Shown: positions 35,180 to 44,699 of the stretch, in pieces
How the letters are laid out: every line of letters begins with the position of its first letter
How positions within the stretch are numbered: the first letter of the stretch is position 1
From: Melitaea cinxia
Lineage: Eukaryota > Arthropoda > Insecta > Lepidoptera > Nymphalidae
DNA length: 64,000 nucleotides
Direction: 5' to 3'
Assembly (NCBI RefSeq): GCF_905220565.1
Contig: NC_059418.1
Coordinates: 11,681,941 to 11,745,940 of the forward strand
Notes under the pieces: model-generated
What the model saw: the letters and a program-made list of their open reading frames with translations, nothing else
The model's database searches: none
Told to the model about the DNA's origin: nothing
Translations under genes and position numbers: made by a program

Positions 35180-35454
35180 ACTGAGGTAGGGCACGGCAGG
35201 AATTTCCTGCTCAAAATATGGAGCAGCCCGACTGGGGTACTACCTCTACCTTACAGAAGATCACAGCTAAGTCATACTGTTTTCAAACAGTATTGTGTTC
35301 CTGTTGGTGAGTAACAGAGCTCCTGGGGGGACTGAGGATTGGGTCGGCAACGCGCTTGCGATGCTTCTGGTGTTGCAGGCGTCTATAAGCTACGGTAATC
35401 GCTTACCATCAGGTGAGCCTTACGCTTGTTTGCCGGGTTACATAAAAAAAAAAA
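35180..35454 (+). repeat. SINE-1, full length
   Basis: 'actgaggtagggcacggcag' to 'ccgggttacataaaaaaaaa', with a short deletion before 'cagagctcctgg'. Confidence 0.75.
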
Positions 35455-35624
35455 CTGCTGAATAGAGGCTTATAATTGATATTAAGACTTTAATAAGGAA
35501 ATTTTATGTAGATTTAAGTAAAACCTCCGCAAGCTAGTATTGTAGCAACTAATTTATAGTAGTAGTGTAATCTTCGAAGCTAAAATTGGCTACTTGAGCC
35601 ACATAAGAGCCAAGCACGGAAGCT

Positions 35625-35790
35625 CTACCCGGTGACTAGAAGCAGAACAAGTTGCCGTAGCCGAAAACGGCAAGGACGACTACTAGCATAAATTGGAGCC
35701 GCGTGGTGGTCTAAGCTCTGATCTTCCTCCTACATGGGGAAAGAGGCCTATGCCCAGCAGTGGGATGTTAGAGACTGAAGCGAGCGATTA
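35625..35790 (+). repeat. tRNA-headed SINE tail fragment
   Basis: 'tggtggtctaagctctgatc' and 'cctatgcccagcagtgggat' match the tail at 18860-19042. Confidence 0.45.
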
Positions 35791-36160
35791 CTAGTGTAGA
35801 TAATGAATGTATTTTTATTTATTTATTTATTTACACTTTACTGTACACCAAACAAGAAAAAAAATAAACAAGCAACATTAACAATAATTAGTAGAAAAAA
35901 ATGTACAAAAGGCGTCCTTGTTGCTTAAAAGCAATCTCTTCTAGGCAACCTTAGGGCAAAGGAGATCATATATTGACGGTGTAGGTGTACAGTTTAATTT
36001 TATAAAAAATGATGTGAAACAACTCAATACACAGACATACATACTTACAAAGATAGATAGATTGTAAAGTAAATAAAAATGTGCAGTATAAAAAACTTTA
36101 TTAATCCGCTACTTATCGAGTTCTATATTTATTTGTTTCTGTTCCACCTTTTTAAAAAAA
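35791..36160. other. No gene recognised
   Basis: Contains (TTTA)n near 35810-35835. No supported coding. Confidence 0.35.
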
Positions 36161-36164
36161 GTGT

Positions 36165-36465
36165 GTGTGTCTATGTGTCAGCTCCGACACGACTGGAGTT
36201 TACTCCTTCATATCGTCTGTCTAAATAGGCACAAAAATGGCTCACTAGTCTAAGAAAAAGATTAATACCATATCAAATGGTAAATAAACGAATCAACGCC
36301 ATCTATCGAAGATAAGTTACGACAAGATGGCGTTATTAGAAAACGTCGTTACACCTTTAGACTTTACGCGATAGATGGCGTTACGAGAAACGTAACGAGG
36401 TTATACGTTCAGTAGATTTTATTTCTCGTATTTTTTTCATACCGGGAGCCTTATATGAAAATCGA
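36165..36465 (+). repeat. 310 bp repeat, partner of 10510-10828
   Basis: 'actggagtttactccttcat', 'gtctaaataggcacaaaaat' and 'cgttacgagaaacgtaacga' are shared with the reverse strand of 10510-10828. It contains its own short inverted blocks around 'gatggcgttacgagaa'. Confidence 0.5.
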
Positions 36466-36484
36466 TTCTTATGGAGTAATCTCG

Positions 36485-36960
36485 CTCGTAGGGTCGCTTA
36501 GACCAAATATAAAATCATCATATCAAAAATTTCGATCTAGCGGATACATCGTTCCATAGCTTAATTTTCTAGAGCACCGACACGGTCAGTCGGAGACGCA
36601 GATTCCCCGCTGGAACGGACGATTTTTGATACGATATTAAAAAACGTTTAGAATTTCTTAATATGTGGGTAACACAAAAATAAAATCGTACAAATTATAA
36701 ATAGCATGGTGTCGTCTCCTGTCAAAGATTTTCATTGTAAAATGAAACTTTGAATAGTTACGGATTTCTGTAAAGAACTCACTATAGACGGCGCCACGGT
36801 TCGCTTAAACCGAATATAAAATCACCATATCAAAAATTTCGATCTAACGGGTACATCGTTCCATAGCTTAATTGGCTAGAGCACCGACACGGTCAGTTGG
36901 AGACGCAGAGTCGATCCCCGCTGGAACGGTCGATTTTGAATTTAAATATCATATATTTTA
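36485..36960 (+). repeat. Two direct copies of a tRNA-like repeat
   Basis: The first copy (about 36490-36735) and second (about 36785-36960) share 'atatcaaaaatttcgatcta', 'catcgttccatagcttaatt', 'agagcaccgacacggtcagt' and 'ccccgctggaacgg'. The order 'tagcttaattggctagagc' then 'gagtcgatccccgctgg' imitates tRNA A and B boxes. The acceptor stem is absent, so these are SINE-like rather than tRNA genes. A tail-only inverted copy lies at 21675-21820. Confidence 0.55.
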
Positions 36961-37062
36961 AAAAAATGTTTAGAGTAAATTCCAAAAAATTCTGGGTTGC
37001 CCATGAAGGCTACTACTATTTGAATTCTTACAGAATTTATAGCAATCTTAAATGTATTATCA

Positions 37063-40000
37063 TCACGGTACACTTTCAGGAAAGAGCCTCTTCTTTAGGT
37101 TGCTGTTCAACTCCATAATAAACAGCCTTTCTTTCGCTGTACCAATGATTCTACTAAACGGTACAAACACGTACGCCTCTATTGCCGTGCTTATTATATT
37201 TTTCGCCGATTCCTTGTTATCAGGGTATTCATTGATTTCTTTGATAACTTTAGCAACGTTGTCCAGATCAGCTTCTATGTATACGGTGTCTGTTACATCT
37301 ATTAATATATTTGTGTCTTCTCTTAATACTGTATGTCTGTTTTCTAGAGCGTAAACTGCATAGTTTAGATGACCTGTGAAAAATTTATATAAATTACCAG
37401 TTGACTCAGTAAACGTTGTCTTGCCGCAAAACGCTATTTAAAAATACGGGTTGATCGTAGAGGGATGCAAATTTAGGATTGTATGTAAAAAATAAATAAT
37501 TTATCTAAAAATTAAAAAAAATTAGGGGTGGACTACCCTTAACATTTAAGGGGATGAAAAATAGATATTGTTCGATTCTCAGACCTACCTAATATGCACA
37601 CAAAATTTCATGAGAATCGGTCAAGCCGTTTCGGAGGAGTTTAACTACAAACACCGCGACACGAGAATTTTATATATTAGGTATAATAAAATGTAACGGA
37701 TCGCTGTAAGATATATGAGAAAAAATATTATTGGGACCTTTATCAATGCAAATAGTACCCGAAGTAATGATTGTTATAATTTTTGTCTGTTTGTCTGTGT
37801 ATTTGTGTACGCTAATCTCAGAAACAGCTTATTCGATTTAGATGTTCATTAGTGGGTATATTGTAGTAAGCTTCACTTAACATTTAGTATTTGTTTCATG
37901 TCAATCGGTTCATAAATAAAAAAATATGCCAATTTAAAGAATCACGTTGAACATGTAAATACCCAAACGACAATTTTTATAATCAAAATAAACAAAAATA
38001 TAAATCTTTATTGAACATAACTGTGTTTGCTCGGAAACGAAAAAAATGGACTTCAATTATATTGACAAGTAATACTCGTACGACGTAAACGAAAAAATAG
38101 TCAAGTAAATACGTATCAAATATCAATCAAAGATTACTCGAAAAATGATGATCAGATCTTGATTAAATTTAAATGATAGTCTACAAAATAAACATCAGAT
38201 TTTGATTAAAATAAGAATAATTAATATCAGTACACATAGTGAAAAGTTAAACAGTATAAAACAACGTAGGTAGACGAAAAATTTAATATAAGTAAGCAGT
38301 ATTGTTTAAGTTGAGATGAGGTAATTCCCCAGTTGGGGAGCTCCTAACTTTAAGTATTCCCTGCTGTGCCCTACCTCAATAAGTAGGCTATAATAATAAT
38401 AAGTAGGTCTCTAGGCTAGTTCCAAAATCTAATTCCAATTTTGAAAACTAACCGTGCATGACATCAGCCGGTTCGAGGACCAGCATCTGTACCATAGACT
38501 GGAACACCTCGGCGACCATCCCTCCGAATAACATCAACTTGTCTTCTCTATTTAATCTGAAACAATTAATCATCATCATCATCATCATTTCAGCCTATCG
38601 CAGTCTACTGCTGGACATAGGCCTCCCCAAGTGAGGGAGGGCACATCAGGAAATTATCTGCTCAAAATATACAGCAGCCCGAAAGGAGTAGTACATCGAT
38701 CTTAAAGCAGATCACAGCTAAATAATGCTGTTTTCAGACAGTGTTGTGTTCTTGTTGGTGAGGAAGGTGACCAGAGCTCCTTAGGGACTGTGGGTGGGTC
38801 GGTAACGCCCTTTGATACTTCTAATGTAGCAGACATCTATAAGCTACGGTAATCGCTTACCATCAGGTAAGCCCGCTTGTTTGCCGACCTAGCTATTTTA
38901 TAAAAAAAGTTCGCGCCAGACATGCTGGTTTTCCACAATCCTCATCCAGCCTACGCCGGCAATCTTGCGTACATCGTCGGTCCAGCGGGCTGGAGGGCGT
39001 CCCACACTGCGTTTGCCAACACGCAGTCTCCATTCCAGGACATGCCCGCTCCAGCGGGCATATTAGCTCCTGCGACACAGGTGAACAGCCCATTCACACT
39101 TCAACTCGCTAATTACGTGGGCTATCTCGATTACAGTCCACAGTTTTACCTTTGGAACCAATTTCTGAAGTAATAACTTCATTACGCTCGCTTGACTTGG
39201 GGACTAAGCTGGTGAACGCGTAACGAGAGCGTTACGAAAAGTGTAATCGGGTGAGGCGAACAGGATTTGAGAGGGAGATATAAGTTAATGAAGATAGAAA
39301 GAGAGAGAGGAAGAGATTTACTTGTCGTAATCAAAGTTCATCAATATAAAGTTGAATCTTTTTTTTATGTCACTAGGTCGGCAAACAAGCGTACGGCTCA
39401 CCTGATGGTAAGCGATTACCGTAGCTTATAGACGCCTGCAACACCAGAAGCATCGCAAGCGCGTTGCCGACCCAATCCCCAAACCCCCCAGGAGCTCTGG
39501 TCACCTTACTCACCAACAGGAACACAATACTGCTTGAAAACAGTATTATTTAGCTGTAATCTTCTGTAAGGTCGAGGCACTACCCCAGTCGGGCTGCTCC
39601 ATATTTTGAGCAGGAAATTCCTGCTGTGCCCTACCTCAGTCCTGTTTTAGTCTTTTAAAAAGGAGTTATGGATTTTTCAACACTTTCACAAAAACTCACT
39701 ATTTCTATAATATATACCTTTCCACTTTATTGTTCAATGCAGTCAACAGAGTTGTTATTTCCTTATGATTCTTCTTCGATATAGTCTTGAAGAGGATGAT
39801 CATGCTGTACGTGAAATAGCCATGTTTCTGTGATTCTCTCTTTAATTCCTCTATGAAGGGATTTTTGGTCGTTGTTGGTAATGGTTTGGCTGGGAAAATA
39901 AATTGAATTATTTCTGAATTATATAATAATCATACAAAGCGCTTCGAATCATCTTTTTTAATGCGCAAGGAGTGGAATTCCCTGTCTGTATTTCCGAGTT

Positions 40001-42552
40001 CATACAACCCGAACATGTTTAAAGCGCGAGTGAACAGGCTTCTTATGGGCGAGCTCGCTCCGTCTTCAACCTCATCTCTGCTCTAGAGCTAGACTGTTGT
40101 ATAGAAGAAAGGTTGTTTTATTCACCATTTGATTATGGTATACTTTCAGGGAATTTTGCACTAATGATCTTCGAGGGTCTACTCTCAAGAATACATTACT
40201 TTTTTTACAAAATTACGACAAACAAGTGTACTGCTCGCCTGATGGTAAACGGTTACCTTAGCTTATAGACGCCTGCAACATCATAAGCATCGCGAGAGCG
40301 TTGCCGACCCTACCATTGGCCCTTTCCAGGAGCTCTCTACCCTACTGACCACAGGAATACAACACAGGTCGTTTCGCTATATCCTGCTCAAAATATGGAG
40401 CAGCCCGACTGGGGAAGTTCCTCGACCTTACAGAAGACCACAGCTAAATAATACTGCTTTCAAGCAGTGTTGTGTTCCTGTGTGAGTAAGGTGATCAGAG
40501 CTCCTGGGGGATTGGGGGTAGGGTCGGCAACGCGTTTGCGATACTCTATATCTGGTCTATTATTGCAGGTGTTTATAGGCTACGCTTGCTTGCCAACCTG
40601 GTTGGATAAAAAAGCCTTTAAAAAACGACGGTGGAGCGGTCACAGCACTGGCTGTTGTAATGACAGTTGCACATGACATATACATTTGTATTGACCATAC
40701 AGATGGTTACCGTGGTCTGGTTATTTGTGGTTGTGTTCAAGAGAAAATCTTACTGGTGGGCGTTGAGTGTGAGGCGCTTATTTATTTATTTATTATTTGT
40801 AATTAAACTTACTAAAATCGAGAATGTCAAATGTCGTTCCAGGAAAATAAGTTTCCAAAATAAAAGTCGGTACGTCTGAATCAGTACTGGTAACACTTGT
40901 ATACAATTCTAAAAGATTCTCTGTTGTTTCAGGTAACTTAATAGTTGTATCTTCAGCAGTTTTAGTGGTTGTAGGTGTTATGGATGTTGTAGTGATAGAA
41001 ATAGTTTCTGAATTTTTTGATACAGTTCCTGAAGTTTAAGAAGTAGAATTAATATTATAATCATTGATAAAAATAATAGGTCATAACATATGCTATATTT
41101 TGTTATTTCGTTAAGTAACAGTTTTTATTGTTTTTTAATTATCAGTGACGTAGCGAGATTAACTTGCGCCCGGGGCATAATACCTTTTTGGCGCCCTCTC
41201 CCACTATTCGAAAAGCATATAATATGTCCAGCATTTTATTTTGTTTTGTGGACCATTTGGTACCTCTTTGTGAGTAGCACCCGGGACATGATGCCTCCTC
41301 CTTTCTCCCCACCCCTCGCTACGCTACTGTTAATCATCAACACACTAGTTGCTCTGTGTGCCCATATCTGTAACTAAATGACCAGTTTTGATAGATGCCG
41401 TTCGAAAGAAACGTCTTTTTAACCGACTTTAAAATGAGGCAATTCCTAATTCGGTTGGTATTTTTTAATCTATGTACACAGATTACGCTGAGATTTCTGA
41501 TCCTCTATTCTGACAGATACTGGTCAATTGAAGTCATTTTGTTTCTTTTGCGAGCAAAGTCAATTATTACTTGTTCAATTATAAATATTATATTGTCAAA
41601 TAACGTAGATTCCGCTTTCTGGTAAATGGTTAACGTAGCTTTCTACGCCAGTAACATCAAAAGCATCTTAAGCGGAAGGAAAATAATACTGTTTGAGAGC
41701 AATATATTTTTTCTGTGATCTTCTGCAAGATCTAGTCAACTTCAGACTATAGCCCCTGATTTTGAATTGACACTAACGCTACCTATTTTATGAAATAATC
41801 GGCTGACTCTTTTAGACCGCTCATTTCATGAATACATCCTTTCTACATCCCTAGTACATATGTTGGTAAGGACGCTCCGAGAAGCCTGTGAACGCCCCAG
41901 GAGGCTTCTGAGCTTCTGGAAGGAGCTGGTCTGGCTGAACTAGTCAGCCCTCTTTTCACGCATAACGGACCACCTTTGTGTCTAAATGCGGAAAACCGAG
42001 CCCACAACAATACAATACAATACATATGTTGGTCTTGCGCCGCCCCTGGAGCTCACCTTGTGTCTCTCACAGAATGCTATCCTGGGCAATCGTCCTTTTG
42101 GCCCTAAGGTACACGCTGATCGCTACTCTACCTTAATAAAATATATCTACCTGTTACATTAGCAACAACACTTGTCGCTTCTGCCTTTGGATGTTCGGTT
42201 GTTGTTTTATCAATGGTTGTGTCTGGTTCGAAAGTCGAAGTTCCCTTGTCTACAAATGTTGTTGTAATTTCTTTATGTATTTCATTTACTGTTGCATCAA
42301 GTGTTGCATTAGTTTTACTTCTTGTTTGTGTTTTTATATCTGTACTATTTACTGTAGTCACTTTTGTAGTTTTAACTACTTTTTCTGTGTTAGTTGTTTG
42401 TGGAGTTTGTTCGTAGTCGATGACGTCGTCATTGTATTCCCAATCATCGTAATTGTAATTGAAATTATTGTGTTTACGATGTTGATGTAATACATGACTT
42501 AAATCATATGGTTTGTGGTAAAAACGCGCACTTCTTGGTTTCAATTTTACTC
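37063..42552 (-). CDS. Gene B exon set: diverged tandem copy of gene A modules
   Basis: Five exons with AG/GT borders: 42552-42151 (402 nt), 41028-40813 (216), 39889-39718 (172), 38556-38453 (104), 37373-37063 (to an in-frame TGA). Frames join without stops, about 401 codons. Exon 1 has FNYNYDDWEYNDDVIDYEQ and then Thr-rich sequence. Exon 2 is Thr/Ser-rich. Exons 3-5 carry ELKRESQKHGYFTYSMI, LMLFGGMVAEVFQSMVQM, YALENRHTVLREDTN and RIIGTAKERLFIMELNSN, which align with gene A exons 2-4. The 172 and 104 nt exons have exactly the same length and phase in both sets. The first exon begins in phase 1, so a signal-peptide exon upstream is expected; I could not place it. A weak phase-1 donor (GAAA/GTGTAC, 37075) just before the TGA could instead splice into gene A. 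Function unknown. Confidence 0.68.
37440..38450. other. Gene B intron with short repeats
   Basis: Contains an inverted copy of the 'gtgtcgcggtgtttgtagtt' element (about 37540-37680), an AACCGACTTC-type fragment (about 38025-38290) and a degraded SINE-1 piece ending 'gccctacctcaa' (38310-38388). No additional exon is supported. Confidence 0.4.
38585..39115 (-). repeat. RTE-like LINE tail interrupted by SINE-1
   Basis: The tail reads 'cagtctactgctggacatag' and 'gcctccccaa', breaks at 38631, and resumes at 38909 with 'gttcgcgccagacatgctgg', 'ttttccacaatcctcatcca' and 'tgcgtttgccaacacgcagt'. It is co-linear with the reverse of 29278-29490. The SINE-1 copy fills the gap. It lies in a gene B intron. 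Confidence 0.65.
38631..38908 (+). repeat. SINE-1 nested in RTE tail
   Basis: 'gtgagggagggcacatcagg' to 'cgacctagctattttataaa' plus an A run. Diverged but complete. Confidence 0.65.
39175..39335 (+). repeat. Repeat-10 copy
   Basis: 'gcttgacttggggactaagc' and 'gagcgttacgaaaagtgtaa' onward, missing the far end. Confidence 0.5.
39359..39640 (-). repeat. SINE-1, full length
   Basis: T run, 'tcactaggtcggcaaacaag' and 'gcgtacggctcacctgatgg' to 'gtgccctacctcagt'. It sits about 80 bp from a gene B exon. Confidence 0.75.
40210..40612. repeat. Two SINE-1 pieces head to head
   Basis: The part 40210-40373 is a minus-strand 3' half ('acaaacaagtgtactgctcg'). The part 40376-40612 is a plus-strand copy starting inside the element at 'tcctgctcaaaatatggagc'. 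Together they form an imperfect inverted pair in a gene B intron. Confidence 0.5.
40640..40770 (+). repeat. tRNA-headed SINE fragment
   Basis: 'gagcggtcacagcactggct' then 'atttgtattgaccatacaga' and 'gtctggttatttgtg', parallel to the second copy at 24290-24480. Confidence 0.4.
41857..42033 (+). mobile_element. 5'-truncated retro-insertion with 12 bp target duplication
   Basis: The same 12 bases, ACATATGTTGGT, occur at 41857-41868 and 42022-42033. The enclosed 153 bp ends in an (ACAAT)n tail ('aacaatacaatacaat'). A perfect target duplication plus a short-unit tail is the signature of a LINE-mobilised insertion on the plus strand. The body contains no recognisable coding sequence. It lies in the first known intron of gene B. 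Confidence 0.65.
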
Positions 42553-42594
42553 CTGAAATTTGAATGAGTTTTGAAATAAATTTCTTTACGCACA

Positions 42595-42765
42595 CTTGAC
42601 CTGGAGAATAAGTTGGTGAATGGGTGAGGAGAGCGTTACGTAAAGAGTGATTGGGCGAGGAGAATGGAAGTTGAAAGGGAAATATAAGTTAATTAAGATA
42701 GAAAGTGAGAGGGTTACGTTTCGTAAGTTTTACTTCTGTCGTATGGTCAAAAGCACACTCGCTTA
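42595..42765 (+). repeat. Repeat-10 copy just upstream of gene B exon
   Basis: 'cttgacctggagaataagtt' through 'gagagcgttacgtaaagagt' to 'ggtcaaaagcacactcg'. It abuts the acceptor region of gene B's first mapped exon. Confidence 0.5.
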
Positions 42766-42789
42766 AATTAGCTTTGAATAATAATCATA

Positions 42790-42917
42790 ATTACAGCCTA
42801 TACAGTCCACTGCTGGACATAGGCCTTCACAAGTTTACGCCAAAAATAACGTGAACTGATGTGTTTTGCCCATAGTCACCAAACTGGGCAGGCGGGTTGG
42901 TGACCGCAGTACTGAAT
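42790..42917 (+). repeat. Repeat-2 5' fragment
   Basis: 'ttacagcctatacagtccac' to 'ggcgggttggtgaccgcagt', then stops. Confidence 0.6.
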
Positions 42918-43553
42918 AATAATAATAGCAATCAATTAAAAAAATTACACAGTTCGTATTTTAAGCTCCTAACTAAACATGCGTCGGGGGTCCAGAATCA
43001 CACACAATTATTAAAATTGTACCATGAATATGCACGAAATACGGTAAGAATGTTAATAATATTATTTTTGTTCCCATATGCCTCATTTATATGAATGTTA
43101 CGAATTTTATAAACGCTTTACTTTTTTTACGTAAAAATGAATTTAAAATTTACAATTCCATTCCGATTTCAGTTTTATAGCTTTTGGACTACGTACAAAG
43201 AAAACATGTTGAATGTACGTAATAACATGTATCTTTTCAATTTCATTTTTAATCAAGTTTCAAATAAAAAGTAGGCATTTTTCAAAAATGACACATTGAA
43301 TTAAAGTTTTTACTTGCATCGACTACCGAGATTCAGACTTGAAATATGAAATCACCAAAAAAAAAAATATATACAGAAATCATATATCTCTATATTTATT
43401 ATTATTTGTACATTTTGATTATCAAATATTATTGTAATCGTAAAACTGTTGATACATTAAAAAAAATTTAGTTGTATTTGTTTTGTTGTTCTTACCCATT
43501 GTACGAAGAATTGTTTATTAGGGGTCATTTGATACCTGAAATAAAGAATTATT
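42918..43553. other. B-C intergenic sequence, no gene recognised
   Basis: AT-rich. A 40 nt stretch (43500-43539, minus) has an AG before and GTAAGA after it, but its phase does not fit gene B exon 1. Confidence 0.35.
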
Positions 43554-43554
43554 T

Positions 43555-43815
43555 ATTTATTACATTTTAATTCTAACATCTGCTACCCAACGCCAACTCT
43601 CAGAATCTATGGACAACTGTCTGTAGAGCGCCATCTTCATGCCAGAATCATAAAGAAATTACATTTTCCAAACCAGCTCACACGGTCAACTTGACTTTGT
43701 GTGTGTGTATATAAATACTTTTTGTCAATTCAATTTTCCAGAAACTTTTTTCTAACAATAACAAAGGCAAAATAAAATATTTCGATTCGGTGCAGTCGCT
43801 CGTAAGTCATTTATA
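43555..43815 (+). repeat. Repeat-8 copy (direct repeat of 22800-23075)
   Basis: 'cgccatcttcatgccagaat' and 'tgcagtcgctcgtaagtcat' in the same order as 22800-23075. Confidence 0.55.
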
Positions 43816-43817
43816 TC

Positions 43818-44035
43818 TAGTCTAATATATAAAATTCTCGTGTCGCGGTGTTTGTAGTTAAACTCCTCCGAAACGGCTTGACCGATTCTCATGAAATTTT
43901 GTGGCATGTCGGGTAGGTCTAAGAATCGAACCACATCTATTTTTCATACCCCGAAGTTATAAGGGGCGGGGGTTAAGGGGGTTAATAACATATATGGCAA
44001 AACAACGTTTGCGGGGTCAGCTAGTATTTATATAT
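43818..44035 (+). repeat. Dispersed element ending GGGGTCAGCTAGT
   Basis: 'tctaatatataaaattctcg' and 'aactcctccgaaacggcttg' to 'gtttgcggggtcagctagta'. Pieces occur at 37540-37680 (inverted) and 46395-46565. The CTAGT end suggests a Helitron-like non-autonomous element. Confidence 0.5.
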
Positions 44036-44143
44036 TATAATAATAATTAAAAAGGTTTACACCAGTTACAACAATCAGATATTTATCAAATAGAACTAAA
44101 AAAAAAAGAACATGTATACACCTAGCTCACAAAATTTCATGCA

Positions 44144-44426
44144 TTTTTTTTTATGTCACTAGGTCGACAAACAAGCGTACGGCTCACCTGATGGTAAGCG
44201 ATTACCGTAGCTAATAGACGCCTGCAACACCAGAAGCATCGCAAGCGCGTTGCCGACCCAATCCCCAATCCCCCCAGGAGCTCTGATCACCTTACTCACC
44301 AACAGGAACACAATACTGTTTGAAAACAGTATTATTTAGCTGTGATCTTCTGTAGGGTCGAGGCACTACCCCAGTCGGGCTGCTCCATATTTTGAGCAGG
44401 AAATTTCTGCTGTGCCCTACCTCAGT
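44144..44426 (-). repeat. SINE-1, full length
   Basis: T run, 'tgtcactaggtcgacaaaca' and onward to 'gtgccctacctcagt'. Confidence 0.75.
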
Positions 44427-44454
44427 TGCCACAGTATACATACATACTCGTACC

Positions 44455-44590
44455 TCAGAATCTTTGGCTGGATGGATCAATGGTCCCATTAAAATTTAAT
44501 TGAGATCTGCCAAGTAATTTTTGAGTTATATCATTTGTCGATTTCATTAGTCGGTTTTTTTTTGTTTGCGAGCAAACGCTATTATTATTT
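44455..44590 (+). repeat. AACCGACTTC-type element fragment
   Basis: 'tttggctggatggatcaatg' and 'agtcggtttttttttgtttg' plus 'cgagcaaacgctattatt': the right terminal part only. Confidence 0.45.
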
Positions 44591-44699
44591 GCCCTAAAGA
44601 TGGCGACAAATATATTGTATTAAATATGTACGGTAATATTAAAGTTGACAAGTGAAATAGCGTTATTTATACTAGTTTCAAAACAGCAATTTATATAAA

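Noticed and set aside
41843..42025. 60-codon minus-strand ORF
   Set aside because: It lies inside the retro-insertion with the 12 bp duplication, on the strand opposite to its tail.
43500..43539. 40 nt minus-strand stretch bounded by AG and GTAAGA, considered as the missing first exon of gene B
   Set aside because: Its only open frame ends in phase 0, whereas gene B's next exon needs phase 1, and it encodes no signal peptide.
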